Assembly: GCF_041008525.1 (NCBI RefSeq)
Contig: NZ_JBFLUG010000004.1
Coordinates: forward strand, 62,001 to 126,000
DNA: 64,000 bases
Reading direction: 5' to 3'
Source: Parafrankia sp041008525
GTDB lineage: Bacteria > Actinomycetota > Actinomycetes > Frankiales > Frankiaceae
The notes under the pieces were generated by a model, which was not told where the DNA came from, ran no database searches, and was given only the letters and a program-made list of their open reading frames with translations. This document shows positions 1 to 7,944 of the stretch, piece by piece. The translations under genes were made by a program, and so were the position numbers. Positions within the stretch are counted from its first letter, which is position 1. Each line of letters begins with the position of its first letter.

Positions 1-142
1 GCGGTCGGCCGGGGGTACACGACGTCCACACCCGGCACTCGCCCGTGATTGGCTGGAGAAACCAGGTCATGAGTGCTGCCGCCCGCGTGCGGTGCCGCGG
101 TGCCGCGGTGCCGCACAGACGGGGCGACGGGGCGACGAGGGG

Positions 143-1138
143 ATGAGGCGGTCGGTGAGCGCGCGCGTGCAGAGGTCGTTCGACGGGGCCGGAGTGCGGC
201 TGGCAGGTGACTGCTGGGATCCCGCCGGCGGTGGCGGCAGGGGAACCGTGCTGCTGCTGCACGGCGGCGGGCAGACCCGGCACTCCTGGCAGCGGACAGG
301 GGAGCGTCTCGCCGCCCTGGGCTGGTCGGCGGTGGCGGTCGACGCGCGTGGCCATGGCGACAGCGACTGGTCACCGGACGGCGACTACGGCTATCGGACG
401 CTCGTCGGCGACGTGCGGGCGGTCGCCAGCCAGCTCGGCGAGCCGCCTGTCCTCGTCGGCGCCTCGATGGGGGGCATGGCGGCACTGATCGCGCAGGGGC
501 AGGAACCAGGTCTCGGCCGTGCGCTGGTGCTGGTCGACATCACGCCCCGGGTGGAGCCCGAGGGGACGGAGAAGATCTTCGCCTTCATGTCCTCGGCGCC
601 GGACGGGTTCGCCTCGCTGGAGGAGGCGTCGGCCGCGATCAGCGCCTACAACCCGCACCGCCGGCGCCCGGCGAACCTCGACGGCCTGCGGAAGAACCTG
701 CGCCAGCGGGACGGGCGCTGGTTCTGGCACTGGGATCCGGCGTTCATGCGGATCCGCGAGGAGGCCGACCGGGCGCTGGAGATCCAACAGGCGTCACGGG
801 GCCCGGCGGTGGCCGGGGTCGGTGCCGGGGCCGGCTCGGTGCCCGCCCACCAGCCCGAGCCGCTCTACGCCGCGGCCCGTGCGATCAGGGTGCCGACCCT
901 GCTGGTGCGGGGCAAGCAGTCCGACATCGTCAGCGAGCAGGGGGTGGCGGAGCTGCTGGAGCTCATCCCGCACGCCGAGTACGTCGACGTCACCGGTGCG
1001 GGCCACATGGTCGCCGGCGACGACAACGACGTGTTCGCCGGCCGGCTCGGCGACTTCCTCGACCGGTTGCCCCCGGCGGGCGCCGTCCCCGGGGTGCCCG
1101 CCCCTGAGGGGGCCGTAACCGCCGACACGGCGGGCTGA
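143..1138 (+). CDS. alpha/beta hydrolase
   Basis: Soluble alpha/beta-hydrolase-fold enzyme of 331 residues. The oxyanion-hole HGGG is at residues 40-43, the nucleophile elbow GASMGG places the serine at 108, and the likely acid and histidine are Asp261 (SDIVS) and His288 (GAGHMV), so the triad is complete. The DARGHGDS segment after strand 4 is typical of epoxide-hydrolase, haloperoxidase or lactonase-like members. An in-frame GTG lies 51 nt upstream, but the ATG is preferred because the extension is Arg/Gly-rich and unlike the family N-terminus. The gene converges on the tyrosyl-tRNA synthetase. The fold assignment is firm; the substrate cannot be told from sequence. The first 142 nt of the window hold only upstream DNA. 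Confidence 0.85.
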   Translation: MRRSVSARVQRSFDGAGVRLAGDCWDPAGGGGRGTVLLLHGGGQTRHSWQRTGERLAALGWSAVAVDARGHGDSDWSPDGDYGYRTLVGDVRAVASQLGEPPVLVGASMGGMAALIAQGQEPGLGRALVLVDITPRVEPEGTEKIFAFMSSAPDGFASLEEASAAISAYNPHRRRPANLDGLRKNLRQRDGRWFWHWDPAFMRIREEADRALEIQQASRGPAVAGVGAGAGSVPAHQPEPLYAAARAIRVPTLLVRGKQSDIVSEQGVAELLELIPHAEYVDVTGAGHMVAGDDNDVFAGRLGDFLDRLPPAGAVPGVPAPEGAVTADTAG

Positions 1139-1206
1139 GGCACCAGTCCGTCGGACCCACCGGCTCCGGCTGGTGGATCCGCGACCCGGCCTGGCCGTGC
1201 TGCGGG

Positions 1207-2430
1207 TCAGTCGACCGGGTGGGAGATCTGGAACCAGCGGCGCTTCCCGAGCTTCACCGGAGTCGGCTCGGCGCCTACCGTGATGACGGCCTCGATGTCG
1301 TCGATGCGGTCGTCGCCGACGGTGACCCCGCCCTGCTCGATGAGCCGGCGCAGGTCGCCCTTGGACGGCCCGGCGCCGAGCAGGGTGCGCATCAGGTCCA
1401 GGATCCGGACGGATGCGGTGTCGATGACGACGTGCTCGGCGTCCGCCGGAGCCTGGCGGCGGCTGAAGGTCGTGATGAACCACTCCCGCTCCGCGGCGGC
1501 GGCGGCCTCGCCGTCCCAGCGGGTGACAACCGCGGTGGCCATGTCGTACTTCGCCTCGATCGGCGCCGACTCCTGCTTGCTCAGCACCTGCTGGATCCGC
1601 TCCGCCGGCAGATCGGTGTACACCGAGAGGTACTGGCCGACGTACTGGTCGGGAACCCGCATCAGGCGGCCGAACTTCTCCCGCGGGCTGTGGCTGATGG
1701 CGACGTAGTTCCCGAGGCTCTTGCTCTGCTTCTCCCCGCCGTCGATTCCCGGCGTGATCTTCGTGGTGATGACGACCTGGGGCGCCTGGCCCTCCTTCTC
1801 CTGGAGAGAACGCCCCATCATCTCGTTGAAAAGCTGGTCGCTGCCGATGATCGTGAGGTCGGCGCGCAGGCAGACGGAGTCCCACCCCTGGATGATCGGG
1901 TACACCAGCTCGTGGGCGGCGATGGACTGGCCCTCGCTCATCCGCTTGCGGAACATGTCCCGGGAAAGGAGCCGGTCGACGGTCACGCGGGACATGACGC
2001 TGAGCAGTTCCGACGGTGACATGGCGTTCAGCCACTCGGAGTTCGGTCGGACCTCGAGCAGCTCCGGATCCGTCCGTAGCACCTGGGTGGCCTGTTCCTG
2101 GATCTGCTTCGCGTTCGCCGCGATCTCCTCGCGGGAGAGTACCGGGCGCGTCTTGCTCTTTCCGGTGGGGTCGCCGATCTGCGTGGTGAAATCACCGAGA
2201 AGAAGCACGACCCGGTGCCCGAGATCCTGGAGCGCGCGGTACATCCACAGGTTCACCGCATGACCGATGTGCAGATGCGGGGCGGTGAGATCGACACCGT
2301 ATTTCATAATCAGCTGCCGGCCGCTCAGAAGGCGCGTGCGCAGCTCCTCGAGTGTCAGTATCTCGTCGGTCGTCCGCGCGAAGTCGCTGAGGAGGCGGTC
2401 GACGTGCGCACGGTCATTAATGACAGACAT
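1207..2430 (-). CDS. tyrS: tyrosine--tRNA ligase
   Basis: Class Ic aminoacyl-tRNA synthetase of 407 residues that charges tRNA-Tyr with tyrosine in the cytoplasm. The Rossmann catalytic domain carries the HIGH motif (HIGH at 54-57) and a KMSKS-type loop written KQSKS at 234-238. The tyrosine-pocket region GSDQLFNEMMGR is near 196-207. A C-terminal S4-like RNA-binding segment runs from about 345 to 395 (ILDLMRTLL...GGVTVGD). The ATG is preceded by AGGGA at a suitable distance. The family is clear. The loop sequence and overall layout resemble the second bacterial TyrRS type (TyrS2/TyrZ-like) more than the E. coli KFGKT type, so it could be either the only TyrRS of the genome or a paralogue. 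Confidence 0.93.
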   Translation of the reverse strand: MSVINDRAHVDRLLSDFARTTDEILTLEELRTRLLSGRQLIMKYGVDLTAPHLHIGHAVNLWMYRALQDLGHRVVLLLGDFTTQIGDPTGKSKTRPVLSREEIAANAKQIQEQATQVLRTDPELLEVRPNSEWLNAMSPSELLSVMSRVTVDRLLSRDMFRKRMSEGQSIAAHELVYPIIQGWDSVCLRADLTIIGSDQLFNEMMGRSLQEKEGQAPQVVITTKITPGIDGGEKQSKSLGNYVAISHSPREKFGRLMRVPDQYVGQYLSVYTDLPAERIQQVLSKQESAPIEAKYDMATAVVTRWDGEAAAAAEREWFITTFSRRQAPADAEHVVIDTASVRILDLMRTLLGAGPSKGDLRRLIEQGGVTVGDDRIDDIEAVITVGAEPTPVKLGKRRWFQISHPVD

Positions 2431-3094
2431 CTGGATCCCTGTGAGAGCTGATAATGGATCATCGTATCATGGCGGCCGAGGTGGACCGGTGATCCCGCCG
2501 CCGGCCGGGCCCGTGTGGAGGTGTCGCGCATTGGCTGAAAGCCGGTCGAAGAACCGCCGGGCGCGGCGGCAGCTCAATAAACCGATTGGCCCGCCGGGCG
2601 TGATAGTGGCCCCGGCGACCCGGGCGGCCACCGGGATTCGGTGGTCGCGTGGTCGTCCGGTCCTGCGTTGTGCGATTGCGCGTTTGCGCAGGGCCATCGG
2701 AACTCCGCGTGCGGACCACCTCTGGGCGGGGCGGCCGCCGGAGTCGCGCGGCGATGATCCGGGCGGCGATGATCCGGGCGGCGGTGATACGCCCTGTCGT
2801 GTCGGGGCGCTTCGAAGGCCTGTGCCGGTGCAACGGGTCGAGGGCCGAACCGCGGGTTCGGCGCGGGGTGGCTCTAGCACGTAGGGCGACGGCGAAAAAC
2901 ATCTATCCTTGAAAGGATTGCTCTTATACTCTCAGGTGCGTCGTCGCGGGGGATCCGCCGCGCGCCGGGGAGCGGAACATCACGGCCTGCGGGTGGCGGG
3001 CGTCCACTGGCGGCGCACGCGGGCGTGTGTGCGACGAGCCCTGCCGCCAGGCGTAACCGCCCGCCCCGGGCACTGATAGCAAACTGGAGTTGGT
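2431..3094. other. intergenic region between divergent genes, with short tandem repeat
   Basis: No convincing gene was found in these 664 nt between the divergent synthetase and SDR genes. Open frames here are arginine/proline-rich antisense-type frames without a ribosome binding site. Positions 2751-2790 hold a 15-nt tandem repeat (GCGATGATCCGGGCG, two exact copies and a degenerate third). The right part contains a palindromic operator candidate followed 6 nt later by TATACT (2925-2930), a good -10 hexamer for plus-strand transcription towards the SDR gene. That would give a leader of about 160 nt. Confidence 0.6.
2905..2918. promoter_or_regulatory. palindromic operator candidate, copy 1
   Basis: The sequence ATCCTTGAAAGGAT has two 6-nt inverted arms (ATCCTT / AAGGAT) around GA. 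The same element, with centre GC, recurs at 29034-29047 and 31174-31187 in front of other genes of this catabolic island. A -10-like TATACT follows 6 nt downstream, so a bound protein would overlap the -35 to -10 region of a promoter reading into the SDR/SnoaL genes. The cognate regulator is unknown. Confidence 0.6.
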
Positions 3095-3955
3095 ATGGGC
3101 TCCCTCGCCGGGAAAGTCGCTGTCGTCACTGGAGCCAGCAGGGGCATCGGCAGAGGAATCGCGCTGGCGCTCGCGGACCACGGCGCCACGGTGTATGTGA
3201 CGGGGCGGACGGTGGTGCCGGGTTCGCACGCTCTGCCCGGCACCGTCGGGGAGACCGCGGCGGAGGTCGACCGCCGCGGTGGGCACGGTGTCGCGGTACA
3301 GGTCGACCATGCTGACGACGCGCAGGTCGCCGCGCTGTTCGAGCAGGTCGAGCGCGAGCAGGGCCGGCTGGACATCCTCGTCAACAACGCCTTCTCGCTG
3401 CCCGAGGACCTGACCGAACCCGGGTCGTTCTGGGAGAAGCCGCTGTCGAACTGGGAGATGGTCGACGTCGGGGTCCGGTCGAACTTCGTCGCGGCGTGGC
3501 ACGCCGCCCGTCTCATGGTTCCGCAGGGCCGCGGTCTCATCGTGGCGACCTCGGGGTACGTGGGCGTCACCTACACCTACGGGGTCGTCTTCGGCACCTG
3601 CAAGTCCGCGGTGGACCGCATGGCACGCGACATGGCGATCGAGCTGAAGCCGCACTCCGTCGCCTCCCTGTCGCTGTGGCAGGGGCTCACCTTCACCGAA
3701 CGGGCGGAGCGCAATCTGGCCCGGGACCCGTCGATGAAGGCACAGACGGTCACCAACCCGCTGATCGGCAGCTCGCCGGAGTTCCCGGGGCGGGTCATCG
3801 CGGCCCTCGCCGTCGACCCGGACGTCATGGCCAGGTCGGGCGGCACGTTCATCACCGCCGAGCTGGCGACCGAGTACGGCATCAGGGACATCGACGGCAA
3901 GGTCATCCCGTCGGTCCGTGCGCAGCGGGGATCGCCCCTCTGGTCGCCCGTCTGA
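3095..3955 (+). CDS. short-chain dehydrogenase/reductase, DHRS1-like, catalytic Tyr replaced
   Basis: SDR-fold protein of 286 residues. The NAD(P)-binding TGASRGIG is at residues 12-19, NNA at 97-99 and the catalytic-type serine at 153. The longer insert after NNA (SLPEDLTEPGSFWEKP) and the C-terminal part resemble the DHRS1-like group. The usual YxxxK signature reads FGTCK (Phe166...Lys170). The codon is clearly TTC, so the general acid tyrosine is missing and classical dehydrogenase chemistry is doubtful. GGAG precedes the ATG. It is the first gene of a plus-strand unit with two SnoaL-like proteins and lies downstream of a palindromic operator candidate. It may be a catalytically altered or binding-only SDR. 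Confidence 0.85.
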   Translation: MGSLAGKVAVVTGASRGIGRGIALALADHGATVYVTGRTVVPGSHALPGTVGETAAEVDRRGGHGVAVQVDHADDAQVAALFEQVEREQGRLDILVNNAFSLPEDLTEPGSFWEKPLSNWEMVDVGVRSNFVAAWHAARLMVPQGRGLIVATSGYVGVTYTYGVVFGTCKSAVDRMARDMAIELKPHSVASLSLWQGLTFTERAERNLARDPSMKAQTVTNPLIGSSPEFPGRVIAALAVDPDVMARSGGTFITAELATEYGIRDIDGKVIPSVRAQRGSPLWSPV

Positions 3956-4001
3956 CCCCGCGCCGCCACCAGGTTTCGCCCGTTTTCCTCTGGAGGACAG
4001 A

Positions 4002-4559
4002 ATGGATATCCCGATCAGCCCGGAGCGGCTCGCCAGGCTTTCGGACGTGCTCGACCGGCAGGACATCCTCGACTGCCTGACCCGCTTCAGCCGGGGCATG
4101 GACCGGTTGGACCGCGAGTTGTTCCTCTCGGCGTTCCACAAGGACGCCGTGATCGCCGCGGGGTCCTTCGTGGGCGGCCCGACGGAGCTGTACGACTGGG
4201 CGGCCCCGATGCACGAGCAGGGGCAGGCGGCCACCCATCACAACCTGCTCAACGTCACCTACGACATCGACGGCGACACGGCGCACACGGAGACCTACTA
4301 CCTGTTCGTCGGCCGCAACCGGGACGAGACGAACTGGATCGCCGGCGGGCGCTACATCGACCGCCTGGACAGGCGCGGCGGCGAGTGGCGCATCGCGGTC
4401 CGGACGAACGCGATCGAGTGGTCCGGGCTCGTCCCGACTCTCGACATCCCGTTCGCCGACGTCCCCGATGTCCACCTCAACGGCACCCCGGGGCGGGGGT
4501 CGGGTGACCCGTCCTACCGGCGGCCGCTGACGAACCTGCGCGAGCCGCAGATCCCCTGA
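4002..4559 (+). CDS. SnoaL-like (NTF2-fold) protein, first paralogue
   Basis: Protein of 185 residues with the cone-shaped alpha+beta barrel signature of SnoaL_4/NTF2-like enzymes. A helix reads DRQDILDCLTRFSRGMDR, followed by FHKDAVI, HHNLLNVTYDIDGDTAHTETYY and GRYIDRLDRRGGEWRIA. Members act as hydratases, isomerases, cyclases or dehydratases on hydrophobic ring compounds, often next to SDR and P450 genes, as here. The ATG at 4002 is chosen because TGGAGGA precedes it; the frame is open further upstream but overlaps the SDR end. It is paralogous to the next gene (shared core pattern, low identity by eye). The exact reaction is unknown. Confidence 0.85.
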   Translation: MDIPISPERLARLSDVLDRQDILDCLTRFSRGMDRLDRELFLSAFHKDAVIAAGSFVGGPTELYDWAAPMHEQGQAATHHNLLNVTYDIDGDTAHTETYYLFVGRNRDETNWIAGGRYIDRLDRRGGEWRIAVRTNAIEWSGLVPTLDIPFADVPDVHLNGTPGRGSGDPSYRRPLTNLREPQIP

Positions 4560-4595
4560 CCGCCCGCCGGGCAGATCCCCCTGACCGCCCGCCGG
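4547..4595. repeat. tandem 24-nt duplication spanning a stop codon
   Basis: Two nearly exact copies of a unit starting GCAGATCCCC and ending CGCCCGCCGG stand head to tail. The second has one extra C. The first copy contains the last codons and TGA stop of the upstream SnoaL-like gene, so the duplication copied a gene end into the 68-nt spacer. Replication slippage is the simplest origin. Confidence 0.8.
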
Positions 4596-4627
4596 ACGGA
4601 CCGACCAACCACAAGGGAGCCCGCACC

Positions 4628-5188
4628 ATGACCAACGACACCACCGAGGGCGCCCCCGGGGCCGACGACCTCAGGTACGTCGTCGACCGCGCGCGGATCC
4701 TCGACTGCGTGGCCCGCGTCGCCCGGGGTGAGGACCGCCGCGACGCCGATCTGATCAGCAGCGCGTACTGGCCGGAGGCCACCGACGACCACGGCATCTT
4801 CGTCGGTGGGCTCAAGGAGTACCTCGACTGGGTGGTCCCGGGCGCCGACGCGATCACGGTCACGTTACACACCCTGGGGCAGAGCCTGATCGAGGTCAGC
4901 GGGGACACGGCGACCGCGGAGACGCACGTGACCGCCTACCACCGCATCAACCTGGGCGAGCAGGAGAACGACATCGTGATCGGGGGGCGGTACCTGGACC
5001 GCCTGGAGCGGCGTGACGGGCAGTGGCGTATCGCCCACCGCACGATGCTCTACGACTGGCTCCGTGACGTCGGCACGTCGGTCGACTGGTCCCAGGGCGT
5101 GCTCGGCATGCCGTTCCTCGGCGACCACTACGTCGGCCGGGCGCACGGCGACCACAGTGTCACCGCCTTCCGGCCCGACCAGGCCTGA
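4628..5188 (+). CDS. SnoaL-like (NTF2-fold) protein, second paralogue
   Basis: Protein of 186 residues with the same fold signature as its upstream neighbour. It has YVVDRARILDCVARVARGEDRRD near the N-terminus, then AYWPEATDDHG, HTLGQSLIEVSGDTATAETHV and GGRYLDRLERRDGQWRIAHRT. GGGAG precedes the ATG. Tandem SnoaL-like pairs may form hetero-oligomers or act on successive intermediates; which applies here is not visible. It is the last gene of the short plus-strand unit and ends at a double hairpin shared with the convergent amidohydrolase. The fold call is confident; the function is not. Confidence 0.85.
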   Translation: MTNDTTEGAPGADDLRYVVDRARILDCVARVARGEDRRDADLISSAYWPEATDDHGIFVGGLKEYLDWVVPGADAITVTLHTLGQSLIEVSGDTATAETHVTAYHRINLGEQENDIVIGGRYLDRLERRDGQWRIAHRTMLYDWLRDVGTSVDWSQGVLGMPFLGDHYVGRAHGDHSVTAFRPDQA

Positions 5189-5213
5189 CCGGACCTGACC
5201 GGACCTGACCGGA
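5184..5213. repeat. 10-nt tandem repeat, three copies
   Basis: CCTGACCGGA is repeated three times without interruption, starting in the last codons of the SnoaL-like gene and running into the terminator hairpin. It is probably a slippage product. Confidence 0.8.
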
Positions 5214-5282
5214 CCCGCTCGGGCCGCACCGGCCCGAGCGGGAGACGAGAGCGGCCCGCACCGGGACTCGGTGCGGGCCGCT
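5214..5282. terminator. twin-hairpin bidirectional terminator
   Basis: Two perfect inverted repeats stand in series between convergent genes. The first has a 13-bp stem (5214-5226 with 5230-5242, loop CAC). The second has a 14-bp stem (5250-5263 with 5269-5282, loop GGACT). Neither is followed by a T-run on either strand, as is common for actinobacterial terminators. The site ends transcription from the SnoaL genes and from the amidohydrolase. Confidence 0.75.
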
Positions 5283-5321
5283 GCGCGCTGCGCCGGGCGG
5301 GCCGGGGCGGGGAAGGAGGCC

Positions 5322-6506
5322 TCAGACCGCGGCGGGCACCTTCATGAGCTGGGCGAGGTTGCCGCCCATCATCTTGCGCACCAGCGGCTCGGGCAGGTGC
5401 TCGAGCTCCTTCAGGTAGCTGCGCGGGCTGGCCAGCCCCTCGGGATGCGGGTAGTCGGAGCCGAAGAGGACGTGGTCCTCACCGATGAGCTCGGCGAGCT
5501 CGGCGAGGTTCTCCTCCCAGAACGGGCTGATGTAGATGTTGCGGCGCACGACGTCGACCGGGTTCTCCAGGAAGTCCTGGGGCATCTTCTTGTACAGCTT
5601 CGCCATGGCGGACAGCAGCGGGCCGACCCAGCTCATCCCGTTCTCGACGATCGCGATCCTGAGGTCGGGGAACCGGGAGAGCGCTCCGTGGCAGACGAGC
5701 GCCGAGACGGCGTCCTCGACGGGGCGCCAGGCCTGCAGCATGTGGAAGGCGTTCGGCTGGAACGGCAGCATCTCGCGGCTGCGGCCCATCCAGTCACTGC
5801 TGTACCGGGCGTAGCCGCTGTCCGAGGAGTGCAGCGCGACGAGGATGCCGGCTTCCTGGACCCGGGCCCAGAACGGGTCGAACTCCGGCAGCCCGAACGA
5901 CCGCGGCCCGCGCAGGCCGGGAACGGGAGCCGGCCGGATGAGGACCACCCGCGCGCCGCGTTCGAGGACCCATTCGAGTTCCTCGATGGCCTTCTCGACG
6001 ATCGGCAGCGTGATGACCGGAGTGGTGAAGATCCGTTCCTCGTAGTTGAACGTCCAGGTCTCGTGCAGCCACTCGTTGAGCGAGTGGACGACCACGTGGA
6101 TCAGGTCCGGGTCGTCACGCAGCCGCTCCTCGATGAGGCTGGCGAGGGTGGGGAACATCAGGGTGCGGTCGAGGCCCTGCTCGTCCATGAGGGCGAGGCG
6201 CGCTGCCGGCTCACGCCAGGCCGGGATGGAGCGCACCGGCTTGCCGAAGATCTCCCGGTAGGACTTGCCCTCCGGGTTGCCGTGCCGGTAGTAGTCCTCC
6301 TGCGCGCCCGGGCGGGCGACGACGTCGAACGTCGGGTTCGGGATGTACTCGCTGATCTGGCCCTTGACCACGATCTTCGTACGGCCGCGCAGGTCGACGT
6401 AGTCGATGGCGCCCTTGTACCGGTCGGGCAGGAACTTGGTGAGCGCGTCCCGTGTCTCGTATAAGTGGTTGTCCGCGTCGAAGACCGGGATGTCGTTGCT
6501 GGGCAT
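5322..6506 (-). CDS. amidohydrolase 2 family metal-dependent hydrolase
   Basis: TIM-barrel hydrolase of 394 residues, COG2159/amidohydrolase_2 type. The N-terminal metal motif is the DADNH variant (FDADNHLYE, residues 7-15) common in actinobacterial members. A histidine-bearing strand end HSSDSGY lies mid-protein and the C-terminal metal motif is FGSDYPHPEG. Family members hydrolyse C-C or C-N bonds or decarboxylate ring-derived acids. The start is the ATG behind CCAGGAGG; the frame stays open upstream into Arg/Pro-rich sequence but has no better site. It lies 124 nt downstream of the acyl-CoA dehydrogenase pair on the same strand, so it is probably the end of the TetR-controlled unit. Confidence 0.87.
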   Translation of the reverse strand: MPSNDIPVFDADNHLYETRDALTKFLPDRYKGAIDYVDLRGRTKIVVKGQISEYIPNPTFDVVARPGAQEDYYRHGNPEGKSYREIFGKPVRSIPAWREPAARLALMDEQGLDRTLMFPTLASLIEERLRDDPDLIHVVVHSLNEWLHETWTFNYEERIFTTPVITLPIVEKAIEELEWVLERGARVVLIRPAPVPGLRGPRSFGLPEFDPFWARVQEAGILVALHSSDSGYARYSSDWMGRSREMLPFQPNAFHMLQAWRPVEDAVSALVCHGALSRFPDLRIAIVENGMSWVGPLLSAMAKLYKKMPQDFLENPVDVVRRNIYISPFWEENLAELAELIGEDHVLFGSDYPHPEGLASPRSYLKELEHLPEPLVRKMMGGNLAQLMKVPAAV

Positions 6507-6630
6507 CGGACCTCCTGGAAAGCTGCCTGGGGAACGGGAACCGGACGGGTGCCGGTGGGTCGCGCGGTGCGAGCAGGTCGGCACTGTCCGCCACACCAGG
6601 ACGCCGGGACACCAGGGGTGGCCGGTGGCC

Positions 6631-7944
6631 TCAGGATCGGGCGGAGCCGCCCCGCGGGACGTCGCGGAAGGCCCGGTCGCGGTCGAGCGCGGCCTCCCGT
6701 GGCATACCGAGCACTCGCTCACTTATGACATTACGCGCGATCTCGGTCGTCCCGCCGCCGATGCAGGTGGTCTGACGTAGCAGGAAGTCCGTGCCGATCT
6801 CGGCGATCGCGCCGTCGTCCGGTGCCCAGGCCGCTCCGGCCGAGCCGGAGATGTCGAACGCCATCGAGGTGACCCGCGTCGAGGAGAGGCCCGCGAACAG
6901 CCGGCCGATGGCCGCCGACTGGTCGGGCAGCTTGCGGGACCGCACACCGGTGCTGATCCGGGCCTGCAGGGCCTCGCGGACGAGGTCGAGCACGCGGCCC
7001 TCGCCGATGAGGTCGCGGGTGCGCGGGTCGTCGAGCCGACCGGCGTCGCGGGCGACGTCCACCAGGAAGGTGGCGTCGACGCCGCCGTAGGACCAGCCGG
7101 ACGGCATGGTGACGAACGGGGAGTTGTGCAGCATCCGCTCGTGGAACATCCAGCGGGTGCCGACCGTCCAGCCGTCGTCGACGTTGCCGATCCGGTCGCT
7201 GTCGGGCACCCGGACGTCGGTGAGGTACTCCTGGCAGAACTCCTTGTTGCCGTTGAGCATCTCGATGCGCTGGACGTCCACCCCGTCCTGGTGGATCGGC
7301 AGGATGAACACCGTCAGCCCGCGGTGCTTGGAGACGTCCCAGTTGGTGCGGGCCAGGCACAGCGCCCAGTCGGACCACCAGGCGCCGGTCGTCCAGATCT
7401 TGGAGCCGTTGAGGATCCACTCGTCGCCCTCGAGGACGGCGCTGGTCGTGACGGAGGCGACGTCCGAGCCGCTGCCGGGCTCGGACAGGAACTGCATCCA
7501 GATCTCCTCGCCCTTGAGGATGGCGGGGATGTGGCGCAGTTTCTGTTCCTCGGTGCCGAACTCCAGCAGCACGGCGGCGCAGGGCGAGAACGTGGGCGCC
7601 TGGATGCGGGACGGGTACTCGAAACCCGTGATCTCCTCGTTGAACGCGCGCTGGTGGGCGGGGCTGAGGCCCAGGCCGCCGTAGGCGGGTGGGAAGCAGA
7701 TGCCCGCCAGCTTCGCGTCGAAGAGCATCCGCTGGATCTCGCGCTCGCGGGCGACCTCGGCGAGCTCCTCGTCGTCGGTGAGGCGGGCCCGCATCACGCC
7801 GGTCTTCGCGTGCGTGACCAGCGGCTGGAGGTTGGCCCGGATCCAGGTCCGGGCGCGGGCACGGAACTCCTCGACGCTTTCCGCCGGCGCTGTATCCGCC
7901 GGCGCTGTATCCGCCGGGGAGGTGGCGGTCGGCTCGGTGCTCAT
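6631..7944 (-). CDS. acyl-CoA dehydrogenase
   Basis: FAD-dependent acyl-CoA dehydrogenase of 437 residues, expected to introduce the alpha-beta double bond in a CoA thioester. It shows the family blocks FNEEITGFEYPSR, MQFLSEPGSGSDVA (flavin and substrate loop), NGSKIWTTGAWWSDWALCLART, and a C-terminal CIGGGTTEIARNVISERVLG. The N-terminus carries an in-frame duplication of PADTA from a 15-nt tandem repeat. The start ATG overlaps the stop of the next upstream acyl-CoA dehydrogenase by ATGA, implying translational coupling. Paired acyl-CoA dehydrogenases of this kind often form alpha2beta2 heterotetramers in actinobacterial steroid degradation (FadE26-27 type). Whether this pair does so needs the active-site base to be located. 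Confidence 0.9.
   Translation of the reverse strand: MSTEPTATSPADTAPADTAPAESVEEFRARARTWIRANLQPLVTHAKTGVMRARLTDDEELAEVAREREIQRMLFDAKLAGICFPPAYGGLGLSPAHQRAFNEEITGFEYPSRIQAPTFSPCAAVLLEFGTEEQKLRHIPAILKGEEIWMQFLSEPGSGSDVASVTTSAVLEGDEWILNGSKIWTTGAWWSDWALCLARTNWDVSKHRGLTVFILPIHQDGVDVQRIEMLNGNKEFCQEYLTDVRVPDSDRIGNVDDGWTVGTRWMFHERMLHNSPFVTMPSGWSYGGVDATFLVDVARDAGRLDDPRTRDLIGEGRVLDLVREALQARISTGVRSRKLPDQSAAIGRLFAGLSSTRVTSMAFDISGSAGAAWAPDDGAIAEIGTDFLLRQTTCIGGGTTEIARNVISERVLGMPREAALDRDRAFRDVPRGGSARS

Noticed and set aside
69..145. Short frame starting ATGAGTGCTGCC that overlaps the alpha/beta hydrolase start by ATGA
   Set aside because: Only 25 codons, Arg/Gly-rich, no ribosome site and no recognisable leader-peptide feature.
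794..2035. Long open frames antisense to real genes (also for example 18567-20195, 20188-21723, 37544-40351, 60789-62975)
   Set aside because: High GC at third codon positions keeps opposite frames open. These translate to Arg/Asp/His/Val-rich sequence without domains or ribosome sites, and each is covered by a well-supported gene on the other strand.
2431..3094. T-box or other riboswitch in the tyrS leader
   Set aside because: No T-box sequence, specifier-loop architecture or terminator/antiterminator pair was recognisable on the tyrS side.
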